DNA of 64,000 nt from Aneurinibacillus sp. Ricciae_BoGa-3 (GCF_028421645.1 NZ_CP116887.1:2668001-2732000); one strand, 5' to 3'; positions 38,783 through 47,866 are shown, numbered from the stretch's first letter. Numbers and translations are program-made. Notes: generated by a model not told the origin, from the sequence alone.

Positions 38783-39665
38783 CCGAATCTTTCCCCTGAG
38801 GTAAATATCTTTTCTCCGCTTCTTTCAACTCTGCAGCATCTTGAAGTCTGAATACTTCGTTAATCGTTGCGATAGTACTTTCCACACCACTAAGAGTTTG
38901 TTCATTAAAAATTTGTCTCGATATTTTTTGCATGGCTATGATTGACGATCTTAAATTATGATTAGCCCAGATTACAACGTTAGCCCCCAATTGGCGGAAT
39001 TTTTCTGTCGGTGTAGCATAATATTTTGTAGGAACGATTACTATTGGGAGCCTTCCCGCCCATTCTTTCATAAACGACTCTATTTCGGCTATATCCGTTC
39101 TTTTGCTGTGTATAAGAATGGCATCCGTTCCCGCTTTCCGATAAGCTTCCGCCCGCCGTAGCGCCTCTTTCAACCCCCAACCTGTAATAAATGCTTCCAC
39201 CCTCGAAATCACCATGAAATTTTCATCACATTGTGTATCTTTCATGGCCTTAATTTTTCCGCAGAACTCATCAATATCGGCAAGCGGTTGTTTATCGCCT
39301 GCAATAAATGAATTTGTTTTCGGAAACAGCTTATCTTCGATACAGACGCCTGCGATGTTTCTTTGTTCGAGTTTCTTCACCAATCGACGTGCATTGTTGA
39401 AATTCCCGTAACCGGTATCGCCATCAAGCAATATCGGAATGGATGTGGCATCACTCATGAATTCCAATACGTCCAGCACTTGTGTCCAGGAAGCTTCATT
39501 GTTATCTCGTACTCCCATGGCTGCGGATATGGATAAACCGCTCGCCCAAATCCCTTTAAAACCTGTCTCTTCCACAATTTTGGCAGCCAATCCATTGTGG
39601 GCTTCCATCAAAAAATCTAAGCTTGACGAATAAATTAAATTCTTTAATTTGGATGTTTTTTCCAT
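38766..39665 (-). CDS. aepX: phosphoenolpyruvate mutase
   Basis: Forms the C-P bond of nearly all natural phosphonates by converting PEP to phosphonopyruvate. 299-residue isocitrate-lyase-fold TIM barrel with the diagnostic PEP mutase motif [11 protein letters not shown] at about residues 120-130, plus [10 protein letters not shown] and [11 protein letters not shown]. The EDKxFPKxNS motif separates true mutases from lyases of the same fold. First gene of the cluster; 160 bases upstream lies an IS3 relic, so the locus was probably assembled or rearranged by mobile elements. Confidence 0.96.
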   Translation of the reverse strand: MEKTSKLKNLIYSSSLDFLMEAHNGLAAKIVEETGFKGIWASGLSISAAMGVRDNNEASWTQVLDVLEFMSDATSIPILLDGDTGYGNFNNARRLVKKLEQRNIAGVCIEDKLFPKTNSFIAGDKQPLADIDEFCGKIKAMKDTQCDENFMVISRVEAFITGWGLKEALRRAEAYRKAGTDAILIHSKRTDIAEIESFMKEWAGRLPIVIVPTKYYATPTEKFRQLGANVVIWANHNLRSSIIAMQKISRQIFNEQTLSGVESTIATINEVFRLQDAAELKEAEKRYLPQGKDSDAAYD

Positions 39666-39813
39666 ATAAGATTCCTTTCCTTTAAAGTTGAATAAATGGT
39701 TTAGTCATAGCTTATGAACATTTGTTTTAAAGCGTCCCAAATGAACGTAATTTATGCGATATCCTAAGCAGAACTGCACATTCTTCTCCTTTAAAAAACC
39801 ATAAAAAAAGACC

Positions 39814-40500
39814 TCAGACATGTCTGCTTGATCTTACTCCCGTCAAGTAGACAGTATTTAAAAAAGCCTGCTTATGCAGCCTGAGTCGAAATTCGATAGG
39901 ACTGAGGCTGTTTAATTTTGTCTGAATACGTTCATGATTAGAAAAATGTATGTACTTGTCAATTGCTTCTTTTACTTTATGAGAGGAGGAGAGTTCTTTG
40001 AAGTCAAACAATTCCGCTTTTAGATGTCCGATAAAGCTTTCAATACAGGCATTGTCTAAGCAGTTTCCCTTACGAGACATACTTGGCGGTCATGGTAACG
40101 GCGTGAGGTATATTGAAACCCTTGATCACTGTGGAGGAAGACCCCTGGCTGGAGCGATGTTTTACTGCGAGGCTGTAAAGTCCCGATTAAATTGGTTCGG
40201 ATACGTTATAGACCTCTTTCTTCCCGAAATAACGCCATTTTTTGCGAATTTTCGCCTGAATGCCTAATTCTCTGATAAGACGGTATACCCGTTTTCAATT
40301 CACCATCAGTCTCATTCCATATGTTTTTCGAAGCCATGTAGTCATACGTAGATAGCCGTAAACCCCTTTTACTTGATGATAGCCCTGCAAGATTTTCTCT
40401 TTGGGATCCTGAACAGCGATAGCCCAGGCGGTTAAAGATGTTTGTCTTCTTTTCCACTTATAATATCCACCACATGACACTCGAGAGTGGAACACAACAG
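39814..40500 (-). pseudogene. IS3 orfB transposase relic
   Basis: The C-terminal frame carries MSRKGNCLDNACIESFIGHL-KAEL (catalytic Glu region) and ERIQTKLNSLSPIEFR. Upstream, 40,080-40,500, short frames such as YGMRLMVN and VKGVYGYLRMTTWL show the rest of orfB in broken pieces with frameshifts. Confidence 0.8.
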
Positions 40501-40939
40501 GGAAATCGGATAGCGAAAGGACAGTTTCTCAATGACGGTGTATGCCTGTGCCTGACTCCGTACTGATTTCACCTTTTTAATTCCCATAGCTTTTTTAAGT
40601 GTTCCACCTCTGCTCGTAAACGTTGGTTTTCCTCTTCTAAGCTTAATGGATTTTTTCGAGGACGCCCTCTGTGCAGACCTTTCGTTTTGCCTCGTTTTTC
40701 TTCAAGTCCCATTGTCCCCTCATTTTTGTAGTGGCGAACCCAACGCCGAATGACGGAAGAACTGATCCGTAGCTCATCCGAAATGGCATGGTATCCCATC
40801 TCCCCCTCCAGATACATTTGAACTACGTTTTATTTAAATCAGCTGAACACGTTTTGCGCTTTTCTCTCATAGAAAAATCCCCTCCAAGTACTACAGTAAA
40901 AGTCTTCTTTTCACTGTCTACCTAAAGGGGATAATATCA
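39829..40939 (-). mobile_element. decayed IS3-family (IS150-like) element
   Basis: Terminal inverted repeats TGATCTTACTCCCGTCAAGT (from 39,829) and, on the minus strand from 40,939, TGATATTATCCCCTTTAGGT, both followed by AGACAG. orfA and orfB are both broken. Target duplication not evident. Confidence 0.75.
40569..40870 (-). pseudogene. IS3 orfA relic (HTH and coiled coil)
   Basis: MREKRKTCSADLNKT near the N-terminus, a frameshift, then MYLEGEMGYHAISDELRISS-VIRRWVRHYKNEG and the leucine-zipper-like SLEEENQRLRAEVEHLKKLW. Typical IS3 orfA layout, broken near 40,820. Confidence 0.75.
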
Positions 40940-41006
40940 AACCGGTGGGCTTTCTTTACTTACATTCTAAATGTTATCGGATGTTATTTTCCACTTCTTA
41001 TTTTTG

Positions 41007-41228
41007 TTACACTATACTTGCAATATTTTGATCGACAACATGGGGCTCGAAAGTATTTGTTGAACTAACACCATTAAAGTTTTCCATAAAATTAGCCGTA
41101 TTACCGGAACCTGAACCCGAATTTGTTCTTGAACTACTTTTGGGAGAAATAATAAGGGATTCTTCCAATGTTATGAATGAACCATGGTCCATGGTTAATA
41201 TATTTAGAAATCCAACGAATAAAGACAT
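41007..41228 (-). CDS. GerPA/GerPF-family spore germination protein
   Basis: 73 residues from MSLFVGFLNILTMDHGSFIT, then SPKSSSRTNSGSGSGNTANF and STNTFEPHVVDQN. These match GerPF/GerPA: hydrophobic N-terminus, ISPKSxSK-xxGSGxxNTGxF and TNTxDPDVxDQN. GerP proteins let germinants pass through the spore coat. The first in-frame codons overlap the RBS GGGGTGATG, so ATG 41,228 is preferred. Tandem with a paralog; the rest of the six-gene gerP operon is absent. Confidence 0.85.
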   Translation of the reverse strand: MSLFVGFLNILTMDHGSFITLEESLIISPKSSSRTNSGSGSGNTANFMENFNGVSSTNTFEPHVVDQNIASIV

Positions 41229-41278
41229 AGACATCACCCCTTATAAGGTTATTGCGTTATCTTACTTCTTAAATTTTA

Positions 41279-41500
41279 TTACAGTACCTCTGCAATATTC
41301 TGATCAGCAATATGGGGTCGTTTAGTATTTGTTGAACTGGTTTCATTAAAGTTCTTCATAAAATTAGCCGTATTACCGAAACCTGAACCCGAATTCGAAG
41401 TTGAAGAGGCTTTGGGAGAAATAAGAACAGTTTTTTTCGTAATAATTGATGAACCGTTATCGATGGTTCCTATATTTATACCTCCAATGATTGTAGACAT
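41279..41500 (-). CDS. GerPA/GerPF-family spore germination protein, second copy
   Basis: 73 residues: MSTIIGGINIGTIDNGSSII, LISPKASSTSNSGSGFGNTA, TSSTNTKRPHIADQN. Same architecture as the gene at 41,007, about 60 percent identical by eye; an obvious tandem duplication. RBS AAGGGTG before ATG 41,500. Expected to be expressed late in sporulation in the mother cell (family knowledge). Confidence 0.87.
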   Translation of the reverse strand: MSTIIGGINIGTIDNGSSIITKKTVLISPKASSTSNSGSGFGNTANFMKNFNETSSTNTKRPHIADQNIAEVL

Positions 41501-41520
41501 AGACATCACCCTTTCTAACT

Positions 41521-41842
41521 GGATTTAATAATTGTATACTATGATGACATTCCCTCAGAAGTTTGTAATTCAGTTTTAAAATTTGACTTTTTTTAATTTA
41601 GACAGAGTGATTAGCTATAATTCAGGGTTCAAATCTAAATTAAATAGTAACCCAATTTTCTCGATTCAAAAAACAAGGCAGTTCTCTACTCATTGGAGAG
41701 CTGCCTTGTTTACATTCTGCATGTTATCATACCTTCACAGTGTTTAGTTCTCGGAAATACATTTTTTGGGCGAACATACATGTCTTCCAAGCATATTCTG
41801 TAGGGAATGATGGGCCAAAACTATAAAAAAGGAGTGTGTTTT
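41521..41842. other. intergenic region with a strong terminator
   Basis: CAAGGCAGTTCTC (41,674-41,686) pairs with GAGAGCTGCCTTG (41,697-41,709). AAAGGAGTG RBS at the right edge. No gene otherwise. Confidence 0.65.
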
Positions 41843-42106
41843 ATGCATCAATATCCTTATACTGCGTATTCATATCCTCATGGGTATCATAGTCATCCAT
41901 ATTTAGAACAAGAGACCTTGGGAGTAACTGCACCTGTTGTTCACCACGGCTTAAAAGAAGCAAAAGTAATTTCCTATCAACATGCGCTACAACAAGCAGT
42001 AGCTATAAGCTATTTAATGGGGAAGGGATATAACTTTGTAACAGCATGGCAAATTGTAGAGTCATGGTGGAAACGTGGAGGCTTCAGGGAGCTAGAGCAA
42101 AGTTAA
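41843..42106 (+). CDS. small His/Tyr-rich protein, possibly spore coat
   Basis: 87 residues starting MHQYPYTAYSYPHGYHSHPY, then a helical part with ALQQAVAISYLMGKGYNFVT and ESWWKRGG. The Tyr/His-rich N-terminus and location among spore genes suggest a coat protein (inference). ATG 41,843 has AAAGGAGTG upstream; the ORF from 41,807 is rejected. Confidence 0.6.
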   Translation: MHQYPYTAYSYPHGYHSHPYLEQETLGVTAPVVHHGLKEAKVISYQHALQQAVAISYLMGKGYNFVTAWQIVESWWKRGGFRELEQS

Positions 42107-42333
42107 AATAAACTTACCGATTCACCTTGATACTTTTCTATTCAGATATAATTATGGTACTGTTTATCCATTTGGTAGGATAATAAGAAGCTAGGAGAAA
42201 CGTATTAATGGTGTTAAGTTATGTATCTCATAAAACTTTGATGAACACTTCTCTTATATAAATAAGAGAACCAGTATTGGGACAGAAGCCCAGCTCAAAT
42301 GAGCTAGGCTTCTTTATCCATAACTTGCTTCCA

Positions 42334-42420
42334 TTAGTTACATGCACACGCAATAATAACTAACAGGATAAAAAGCACAAGAATGAACGCAAATTCCCCT
42401 TCTCTGAAAAATCCATCCAT
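42334..42420 (-). CDS. YjcZ-type sporulation miniprotein
   Basis: 28 residues, MDGFFREGEFAFILVLFILL then VIIACACN. A polar head followed by one hydrophobic helix with terminal CxC is the YjcZ-family form in Bacillales. RBS GGGAGGGG is excellent. Below the usual ORF length cut-off. Confidence 0.75.
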   Translation of the reverse strand: MDGFFREGEFAFILVLFILLVIIACACN

Positions 42421-42539
42421 ATTATCCCCTCCCAGTACCTATGATTAAATTACAATTCATAGTACGCACATGATTATGGACGAGTGTTAGACGAATATCA
42501 TGAGCATTAAAATGGAATAGCCTCTTATTCAGAGTGAAA

Positions 42540-42841
42540 TTAGTGGAGTGAACCCCCACTATCTTCCATCTCACATAGTGTGGTTAAACCACGCCTAGTC
42601 GTCGGTATGTTGGTTTCACCACTTGACCTCCACCAATGTTCTATTTCGCTTTCTTTAAGCGCCCCAAACTTCACTTCACGTATCTGAATCTGTGTATTCA
42701 AACCTGTTGACTTACACAGTCTGTATTGCCCGTATGCTGCTGCAAAATTCGTCCATTCGTCACGGTTTTCAAGATGCGTGTTGAGTGTTACAGGTAGGTA
42801 TCCTGTTTGTATATTCGCTGCGTCCAGCTAGCCTTAGCCAT
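42540..42841 (-). pseudogene. phage-like hypothetical gene with a frameshift
   Basis: ATG 42,841 follows GGAGATAACG. MAKASWTQRIYKQDTYL then stop; in the next frame the open reading continues GYLPVTLNTHLENRDEWTNF for about 90 codons. One base restores it. It forms an operon with the small gene at 42,852. Origin unknown. Confidence 0.45.
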
Positions 42842-42851
42842 CGTTATCTCC

Positions 42852-43016
42852 TTATTTTTGGATATTAGTATTACTCAACACTCTTATCGCCTCTAAAAGT
42901 ACGGTTAGTTTTTCGTGATCCTCGTCGTCATAGTTCATAGCAATACGTTTTCTGAGTAAATCGACATCGCTACACAGCACTTCTATTGCGTAACTCAGAT
43001 TTATCAGGGTTTTCAC
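42852..43016 (-). CDS. 54-residue hypothetical protein
   Basis: GTG start at 43,016 or TTG 43,022; KTLINLSYAIEVLCSDVDLL, acidic helical, ends NTNIQK. GGAGGTG precedes or overlaps the start. Operonic with the frameshifted gene downstream. Family not recognised. Confidence 0.4.
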   Translation of the reverse strand: MKTLINLSYAIEVLCSDVDLLRKRIAMNYDDEDHEKLTVLLEAIRVLSNTNIQK

Positions 43017-43020
43017 CTCC

Positions 43021-43640
43021 AAGTTTCAAGATAGTAAGAAGTCACCTATATCATCCGTTCACTTTGTTTTCACACGGAAAATTGCATACTATACCCCTGA
43101 GATTAATATCTCAACCGCTTGCAGTCATGATCTGGGTGTGGCGTAATAATGATTGCTTACCCCCTAAAACAATGGTATCAGGTAATAATTGTTTTGGGGA
43201 GATAAGGATTAATAACATGATATGCATAAATAAGGGACAAGTGTTAGGTTCTTGTCCTTTATTTGTGAATTTGTTCGTTTTACAAGCAATTTTGGTCGTC
43301 ATTAATAACGTTTTACTTAGGTAGCGCCGAAGCCCCTGCGATACGATCCTCACCACCTGCAGTCAACGGCCGAAAGGAGTTGAGTCCATTCAATTCTAGC
43401 ATTTACCCCTACAGGAACTCTACTCAGGGATGGTTTTGAAGATGAACTGGGTAAAAGAAAAGCCGCCCCTCTATTGAGAAGCGACCCTTGTCTTATACTT
43501 CCTTGCGTCCAGCATAACACGGCCTGATTTGATTCCGCAAAAAACGTCCAGAATGTAAAAGTCTAAAATGTAAAGTAAAAACGGATAGATAAAAAGTAAA
43601 AATGAATTTCTGTATTATTTGTAATAATTTTTCACCTAAA
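43021..43640. other. non-coding region with two long hairpins
   Basis: CCCCTAAAACAAT (about 43,160) pairs with ATTGTTTTGGGG (about 43,199). AATAAGGGACAAG (about 43,227) pairs with CTTGTCCTTTATT (about 43,251) around a 9-base loop. The two consecutive structures resemble a small folded RNA or decayed repeat element rather than a gene. Remaining sequence shows nothing. Confidence 0.4.
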
Positions 43641-43830
43641 GCAACTCGCGACTCGCTTTACCTATACCTGCTTTAAATTGAACCATTTGCTCATACGATG
43701 GCCACTCTCCATTTTCAATGATTATTTCATTCTCGTGTATCGTTTGGCGGCTCACATCTAACCTGAGCAATCTGGAATATCATATCTCCGTCCAAAATGC
43801 CTTCGGCTACCGCCCGTTCTCTCTGGTCAC
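43637..43830 (-). pseudogene. phage-like gene relic
   Basis: Minus-strand frames read QRERAVAEGILDGDMIFQIA, then after a shift IIENGEWPSYEQMVQFKAGI and GKASRELL. One frameshift. Looks like a small phage or plasmid protein; not identified. Confidence 0.35.
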
Positions 43831-43839
43831 GTAATTACG

Positions 43840-44280
43840 AAATTGAAACAGAAATGTCGAACATGAATCTTATGAAATAGCCATGACACCAGTTGAAACA
43901 CTTCTACATAACTTGTTATGTCACCAAAAAAACTCATGCTTCTCCAACAAACCTCTTTTATCCAAAGGGGTTTGTTGCGTTCAGTGTGATTATTAAAACG
44001 TACCGGACATTCATTCGCAATAGTAAAATAGGGAATGGCCTTAGCACTCGTTTATATCCTTCTACATAGCTTGTTAGTATCCTACGAGCAGGATAAAGAG
44101 TACAAGAATTGCACCGAAAAACCTGATATGCCACCCACCCAAAAGCCTCTTTTTAATAAAAAGGGGTTTTTGGTATTCCCTGATCTATTTGATTTTTAAA
44201 CTATGGGCATTCGCCTAGCACTAGTCCATAGGCAGATGCGTAGTATGAAATTGTAATTGAATCTTTGTCCATGGAAGGAG
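43840..44280. other. terminator-like hairpins and a possible YjcZ-type gene on the minus strand
   Basis: CAACAAACC/GGTTTGTTG at about 43,938-43,970. Minus strand 44,081-44,143 reads from a TTG codon GGWHIRFFGAILVLFILLVG ending GY, a YjcZ-type core, with AAAGAGG as weak RBS. Left as unresolved. Confidence 0.35.
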
Positions 44281-44285
44281 ATAGT

Positions 44286-44375
44286 ATGAGTTTCTTTGGT
44301 GAAAGAGAGGAATTTTCGATCATTCTTGTGCTCTTTATTCTGTTGATCATTATCGTGTGTGCATGTGGCAATTAA
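44286..44375 (+). CDS. YjcZ-type sporulation miniprotein
   Basis: 29 residues, MSFFGEREEFSIILVLFILL then IIIVCACGN. Ideal GGAAGGAGATAG RBS. It precedes the repeat protein at 44,402 by 26 bases, probably one transcript expressed in sporulation. Confidence 0.78.
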   Translation: MSFFGEREEFSIILVLFILLIIIVCACGN

Positions 44376-44401
44376 TGTGATCACCAAGTAGGAGGATGAA
44401 C

Positions 44402-44890
44402 ATGGAAGGAAGATATAGGCATCATTTAGCAAAATCTATGTACCACTATGAAAAATTTGTGTATCACCTGGAAAAATGCTTGTATTATGAATCTGGTTAT
44501 ATGTACCCAATGTATGCACCAACAGCTGTATCACCGGCGTACGCACCGCCAGTAAATGCACCGATGGCACCTTATGCACCAACAGCTGTGTCACCGGCGT
44601 ACGCACCGTCAGCAAATGTACCGATGGCACCCTATGTACCAACAGCTGTATCACCGGCGTACGCACCGTCAGCAAATGTACCGATGGCACCTTATGCACC
44701 AACAGCTGTGTCACCGGCGTACGCACCGTCAGCAAATGTACCGATGGCACCCTATGCACCAACAGCTGTGTCACCGGCGTACGCACCGTCAGCAAATGTA
44801 CCGATGGCACCCTATACGCCAACAGCTGTATCACCAGCGTATGCACCGCCGCATGCACTAAAGGGTAAAGGTGATAGTAGTAGTTTTTAA
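44402..44890 (+). CDS. tandem-repeat protein, Pro/Ala/Tyr-rich, probable spore surface
   Basis: 162 residues. Unique Tyr/His-rich head (MEGRYRHHLAKSMYHYEKFV...), then about five and a half copies of a 20-residue unit APTAVSPAYAPSANVPMAPY, then a short tail LKGKGDSSSF. AGGAGG RBS before ATG 44,402. The unit has no Cys and should be extended. Layout and neighbours suggest a coat or exosporium protein (inference). Confidence 0.75.
   Translation: MEGRYRHHLAKSMYHYEKFVYHLEKCLYYESGYMYPMYAPTAVSPAYAPPVNAPMAPYAPTAVSPAYAPSANVPMAPYVPTAVSPAYAPSANVPMAPYAPTAVSPAYAPSANVPMAPYAPTAVSPAYAPSANVPMAPYTPTAVSPAYAPPHALKGKGDSSSF
44520..44850 (+). repeat. 60-bp in-frame tandem repeat
   Basis: Units of 60 bases beginning CCAACAGCTGT, nearly identical at DNA level with a few synonymous or conservative changes. 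High DNA identity implies recent expansion; copy number is likely variable between strains. Confidence 0.92.
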
Positions 44891-44897
44891 TCTAATA

Positions 44898-44934
44898 AAA
44901 ATCCGATCTAATTCACTCCTAGATCGGATTTTTA
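44898..44934 (+). terminator. terminator of the repeat-protein transcript
   Basis: AAAATCCGATCTA/TAGATCGGATTTTT stem. A similar hairpin with the same arm occurs at 51,719-51,757. Confidence 0.85.
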
Positions 44935-44938
44935 CAAA

Positions 44939-46516
44939 TGAATCAATTTCATAACTCAAATCCTTTGAACCGTAAGGTTCAATGGGCATGAAAAAAAGGA
45001 GTACCTCCCCAAATCTCGAATAGAGTAGTTGCTCAGACAACTCAATGAGAAAGGTGGTCTCCTCATGTACTCTATTCGTCAAGGTCATTTGTTTTCCCTG
45101 CAAGATTTGTTAGATTTAGAACCCACCGAACGTTACACAGCGATTTTTGAAGGCATTAATATTATGCCACTGCTTAAAATCACGTCAAAGAACACATGTG
45201 AAGGTGCCCCTCAGTCGCTTAACTATCCAGCAATGGTTTATTCTATGCTGGCTCGTATTTTAGAAGGGATCCCAACCATAAAACTTCTTGTTCGCCGTTT
45301 AAAACAAGATGTTCTTTTCCTTCTGGATTGCGGTTTTTCCCTTTCCGATCGGGTGCCATCTGAATCTTCTTTCTCACGTTTGATTCGAAAAATTAAAACC
45401 TCAAACGTGTTGGCCGAGATGAACCATCAACTTCTTTCCCAAACGATGGAAGAAGGTTTTATTGATGGTAGCCATATTGCCATTGATGCTACGCATATAG
45501 AGGCCCGAGATCAAGCTCCACAAAAGGATGAAGTGGAAAAGAAACCCGATGTCAAAGAACCGAAAAAACGAGGCCGCAAAAAGAAAGAAGACTATGAAGC
45601 CTGGAAAAAAGAGCAGGAAGAAATCCAAAACAACCTGCCTATTTTTGAGCAGAAAATCGAAAAACAATTGGATTACACCTTCGATGAGCTTCAAAAACAA
45701 ATGCCAAACGCTCCCAGGTGGGGAATTAAGAAGAACTCCGAAAATAAAAACGTTTTTTGGTATGGCTACAAACTTCACTTAGCTGTAGAAACGAAAAGTC
45801 AGTACATTTTAGGGCATTTGCTTTCTTCAGGAAACATGAACGATGCCAAAGCTGCGATTCCACTATTAAAAGGGATAGCTGAGCGTTTTCCTATTCTGAA
45901 CATCACGAAAGTGATGGCAGACGCTGGTTATGATTACAACCCGATTTATGAGCAGGTTTATCGCATGAAAGCGGACGGTATCATTGCCTATAATAAGCGG
46001 AACGAAGCGCCACCTATCGGTGTCGATAAGTATTTTGCACCGACCTGTGTCCGCGAGTATTCCTACCGTTATGACAGCTATGATAAAAAATACGAAACAC
46101 TAAAGTATACAAGACCGAAGGAATGTAAGGACTGCCCGCTCGTTCACGACACGCTATGTCAAAAGAGCATGAAAATCAAAAAAACAGCAGATTTGCGCCG
46201 GTATCCAGCTCCCGCTCGTGGAAGTAAGTCATGGAAAGAGCTTTATAAGGAACGTACTTCTGTAGAACGAGTGAACGCGTACTTGAAGGAATATTTTCAG
46301 CTGAACAATATCCGATATCGTTCTGGAGAATTAGCGAAAGTCCATGTTGATTTACTGTGCCTATTGTTTAATGCTTCTAAATTAGCTGTTGATCGTATCA
46401 ACACCCAATTGAGCGTCAAAGCCGCTTAACAGAACGCGACCTCCGGTCGTTTTTTAAATGAATACAAAAATTCTGTAGGTATTGAGATTTTTAAAAAGCA
46501 ATTATGAAATTGATTC
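44939..46516 (+). mobile_element. DUF772/DDE-type insertion sequence, copy 2
   Basis: Starts TGAATCAATTTCATAA at 44,939 and ends TTATGAAATTGATTCA at 46,516; carries an intact transposase. Inserted directly behind the terminator of the repeat-protein gene. Confidence 0.9.
45065..46429 (+). CDS. DUF772/DDE_Tnp_1 transposase (IS5/IS1182-like), copy 2
   Basis: 454 residues, intact, clearly homologous to copy 1 over the full length but with many amino-acid differences (HLFSLQDLLDLEPTERYTAI versus CLFSLQDLLDLEPTHRFEAI), so the copies are not a recent duplication. Catalytic HIAIDATHIEARD, VMADAGYDYNPI and RTSVERVNAYLKEYF all present. Confidence 0.92.
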   Translation: MYSIRQGHLFSLQDLLDLEPTERYTAIFEGINIMPLLKITSKNTCEGAPQSLNYPAMVYSMLARILEGIPTIKLLVRRLKQDVLFLLDCGFSLSDRVPSESSFSRLIRKIKTSNVLAEMNHQLLSQTMEEGFIDGSHIAIDATHIEARDQAPQKDEVEKKPDVKEPKKRGRKKKEDYEAWKKEQEEIQNNLPIFEQKIEKQLDYTFDELQKQMPNAPRWGIKKNSENKNVFWYGYKLHLAVETKSQYILGHLLSSGNMNDAKAAIPLLKGIAERFPILNITKVMADAGYDYNPIYEQVYRMKADGIIAYNKRNEAPPIGVDKYFAPTCVREYSYRYDSYDKKYETLKYTRPKECKDCPLVHDTLCQKSMKIKKTADLRRYPAPARGSKSWKELYKERTSVERVNAYLKEYFQLNNIRYRSGELAKVHVDLLCLLFNASKLAVDRINTQLSVKAA

Positions 46517-46581
46517 AAATATAAATTTTTATTGAATAAGTTTTTATGGCTTCGTAGGAACAAGACATAACGTGATATTAG

Positions 46582-46731
46582 ATGGATAATTCAGGTAATA
46601 CCCCAGCAATGTGTAATGCCTTTTTAGTTGGTAATCTTGTAACGCCTATTCCTTGTTATAAAAGCCATAGCGTTTTTTATAATGGGTTAGAGGCCAAAAC
46701 TACATTACCAGGGGGGCTATTTAAATCCTGA
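46582..46731 (+). CDS. 49-residue hypothetical ORF
   Basis: MDNSGNTPAMCNAFLVGNLV then TPIPCYKSHSVFY. No strong RBS. May be a small coat protein or chance ORF. Confidence 0.25.
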   Translation: MDNSGNTPAMCNAFLVGNLVTPIPCYKSHSVFYNGLEAKTTLPGGLFKS

Positions 46732-46867
46732 ACAACATTTGAAGAGATATTATCCTGAGATGTTATAAAGTGAATTGCTTAGGATACATCCAGGAATTAT
46801 AATGGTATAAATAAACAGATGTTAGTCCAGCGTTTTGACTTTAATACCGAAAAGGAAGGTGAATTTC

Positions 46868-46996
46868 ATGCAAGAGCATGAATCAAGGGAAGAGCAAATT
46901 AAAGAAGAGAAATTTGAAAAAGAGTTCAATCCTGAAGCCTTCGACGTTATTAAACGATTGTATGATAAAACCTTCAGAGAACTGGTCGATAGATGA
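46868..46996 (+). CDS. small antitoxin of a Doc-type system
   Basis: 42 residues, highly charged helix: MQEHESREEQIKEEKFEKEF-NPEAFDVIKRLYDKTF. GGAAGGTG RBS. Its stop overlaps the doc start by ATGA, the usual antitoxin-toxin coupling. Not the standard Phd fold, so the type is unclear. Confidence 0.6.
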   Translation: MQEHESREEQIKEEKFEKEFNPEAFDVIKRLYDKTFRELVDR

Positions 46997-47389
46997 TCTA
47001 TATAACAAAAGAAACCGCAATCGAAATTAACAGGCAAATGATTGAGCTCTATAGTAAAGGTGAAATCGTAGGAGTAAAAGATGAATCTCTGCTTGAAAGT
47101 GCTATTCATCGGCCATTACAGACAATGTTTGGTCAGTCACTTTACAAAGAAATCTTCGACAAAGCTACCGCTTTGTTTGAGTCGATTGCTAAAAATCATG
47201 TCTTTCACAGCTAATAAACGTACTGCTTTTGCGTGTATGGCATATTTCTTATTCGTAAATGGTTATATTTTAGTGATGAATGAAGAAAAAGCGTCCGATT
47301 TAACAGTAAATCTTGTTGTAGGACAAATTACTTTCAAAGAGGTCTCAATGACATTAAGAAAACACTCATACCGAAAAAGTTCTCAATAA
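46993..47389 (+). pseudogene. Doc/Fic-family toxin with a frameshift at the catalytic motif
   Basis: MIYITKETAIEINRQMIELY then SIAKNHVFHS stops at 47,212. The next frame continues ANKRTAFACMAYFLFVNGYI to 47,389. The break falls inside the Fic motif HxF(x)(N/D)xNKRTA, so about two bases are missing exactly at the active site. This inactivates the Doc kinase activity on EF-Tu. Confidence 0.8.
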
Positions 47390-47866
47390 ACAAAAGCCGG
47401 GTGTGGGCTCAGCTCATACAGAAATGAAAATGCCTTGGTAAAATTATAGGGAGGTACAAACAAAGGGGATATATCTACCCTCCCATTTCTTCAAGAACAC
47501 CTAGATTGCAAGCATGTTTGACATTAGTTCAGTGTTTGGTATCATACGATACTCGTAATGCCGAAAAATTAAGACTATTAACGCAAAAGGCAAATGAATT
47601 GGGATGCTAAAGCTTGAAGTATAGGATCTACCTATACTAATCATCCATTCCAGATGAGCCCATACTAGCAGTATATTATATAACAAACAGCAATCTTCTC
47701 TCTCACTCTCCATTGAATCACAAAAAAGCCCTGCATAAGAGCGAGGGCACTGAAAAACCCAAGGTTTTTCAAAGACGGTAAAAAGCAACATTAAAAAAGA
47801 CGACTTTAAAATTTCTAAATGTGAATTTTAAGTCGTCTTTTTATATTCAAAGGGGCTATTTCGCCA
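47390..47866. other. gap with a strong hairpin
   Basis: AAAAAGACGACTT...AAGTCGTCTTTTT at about 47,796-47,843 is a bidirectional terminator or IS end hairpin. No credible gene. Confidence 0.5.

Noticed and set aside
44520..44850. CRISPR-like appearance of regularly spaced repeats
   Set aside because: There are no unique spacers; the whole 60-bp unit repeats in a coding frame.
44436..44858. Minus and alternative-frame ORFs across the tandem repeat
   Set aside because: They are open only because the 60-bp unit lacks stops in these frames; no RBS and unnatural repetitive composition.
47501..47791. 96-codon minus-strand ORF
   Set aside because: No RBS, and the sequence overlaps a hairpin and IS debris.
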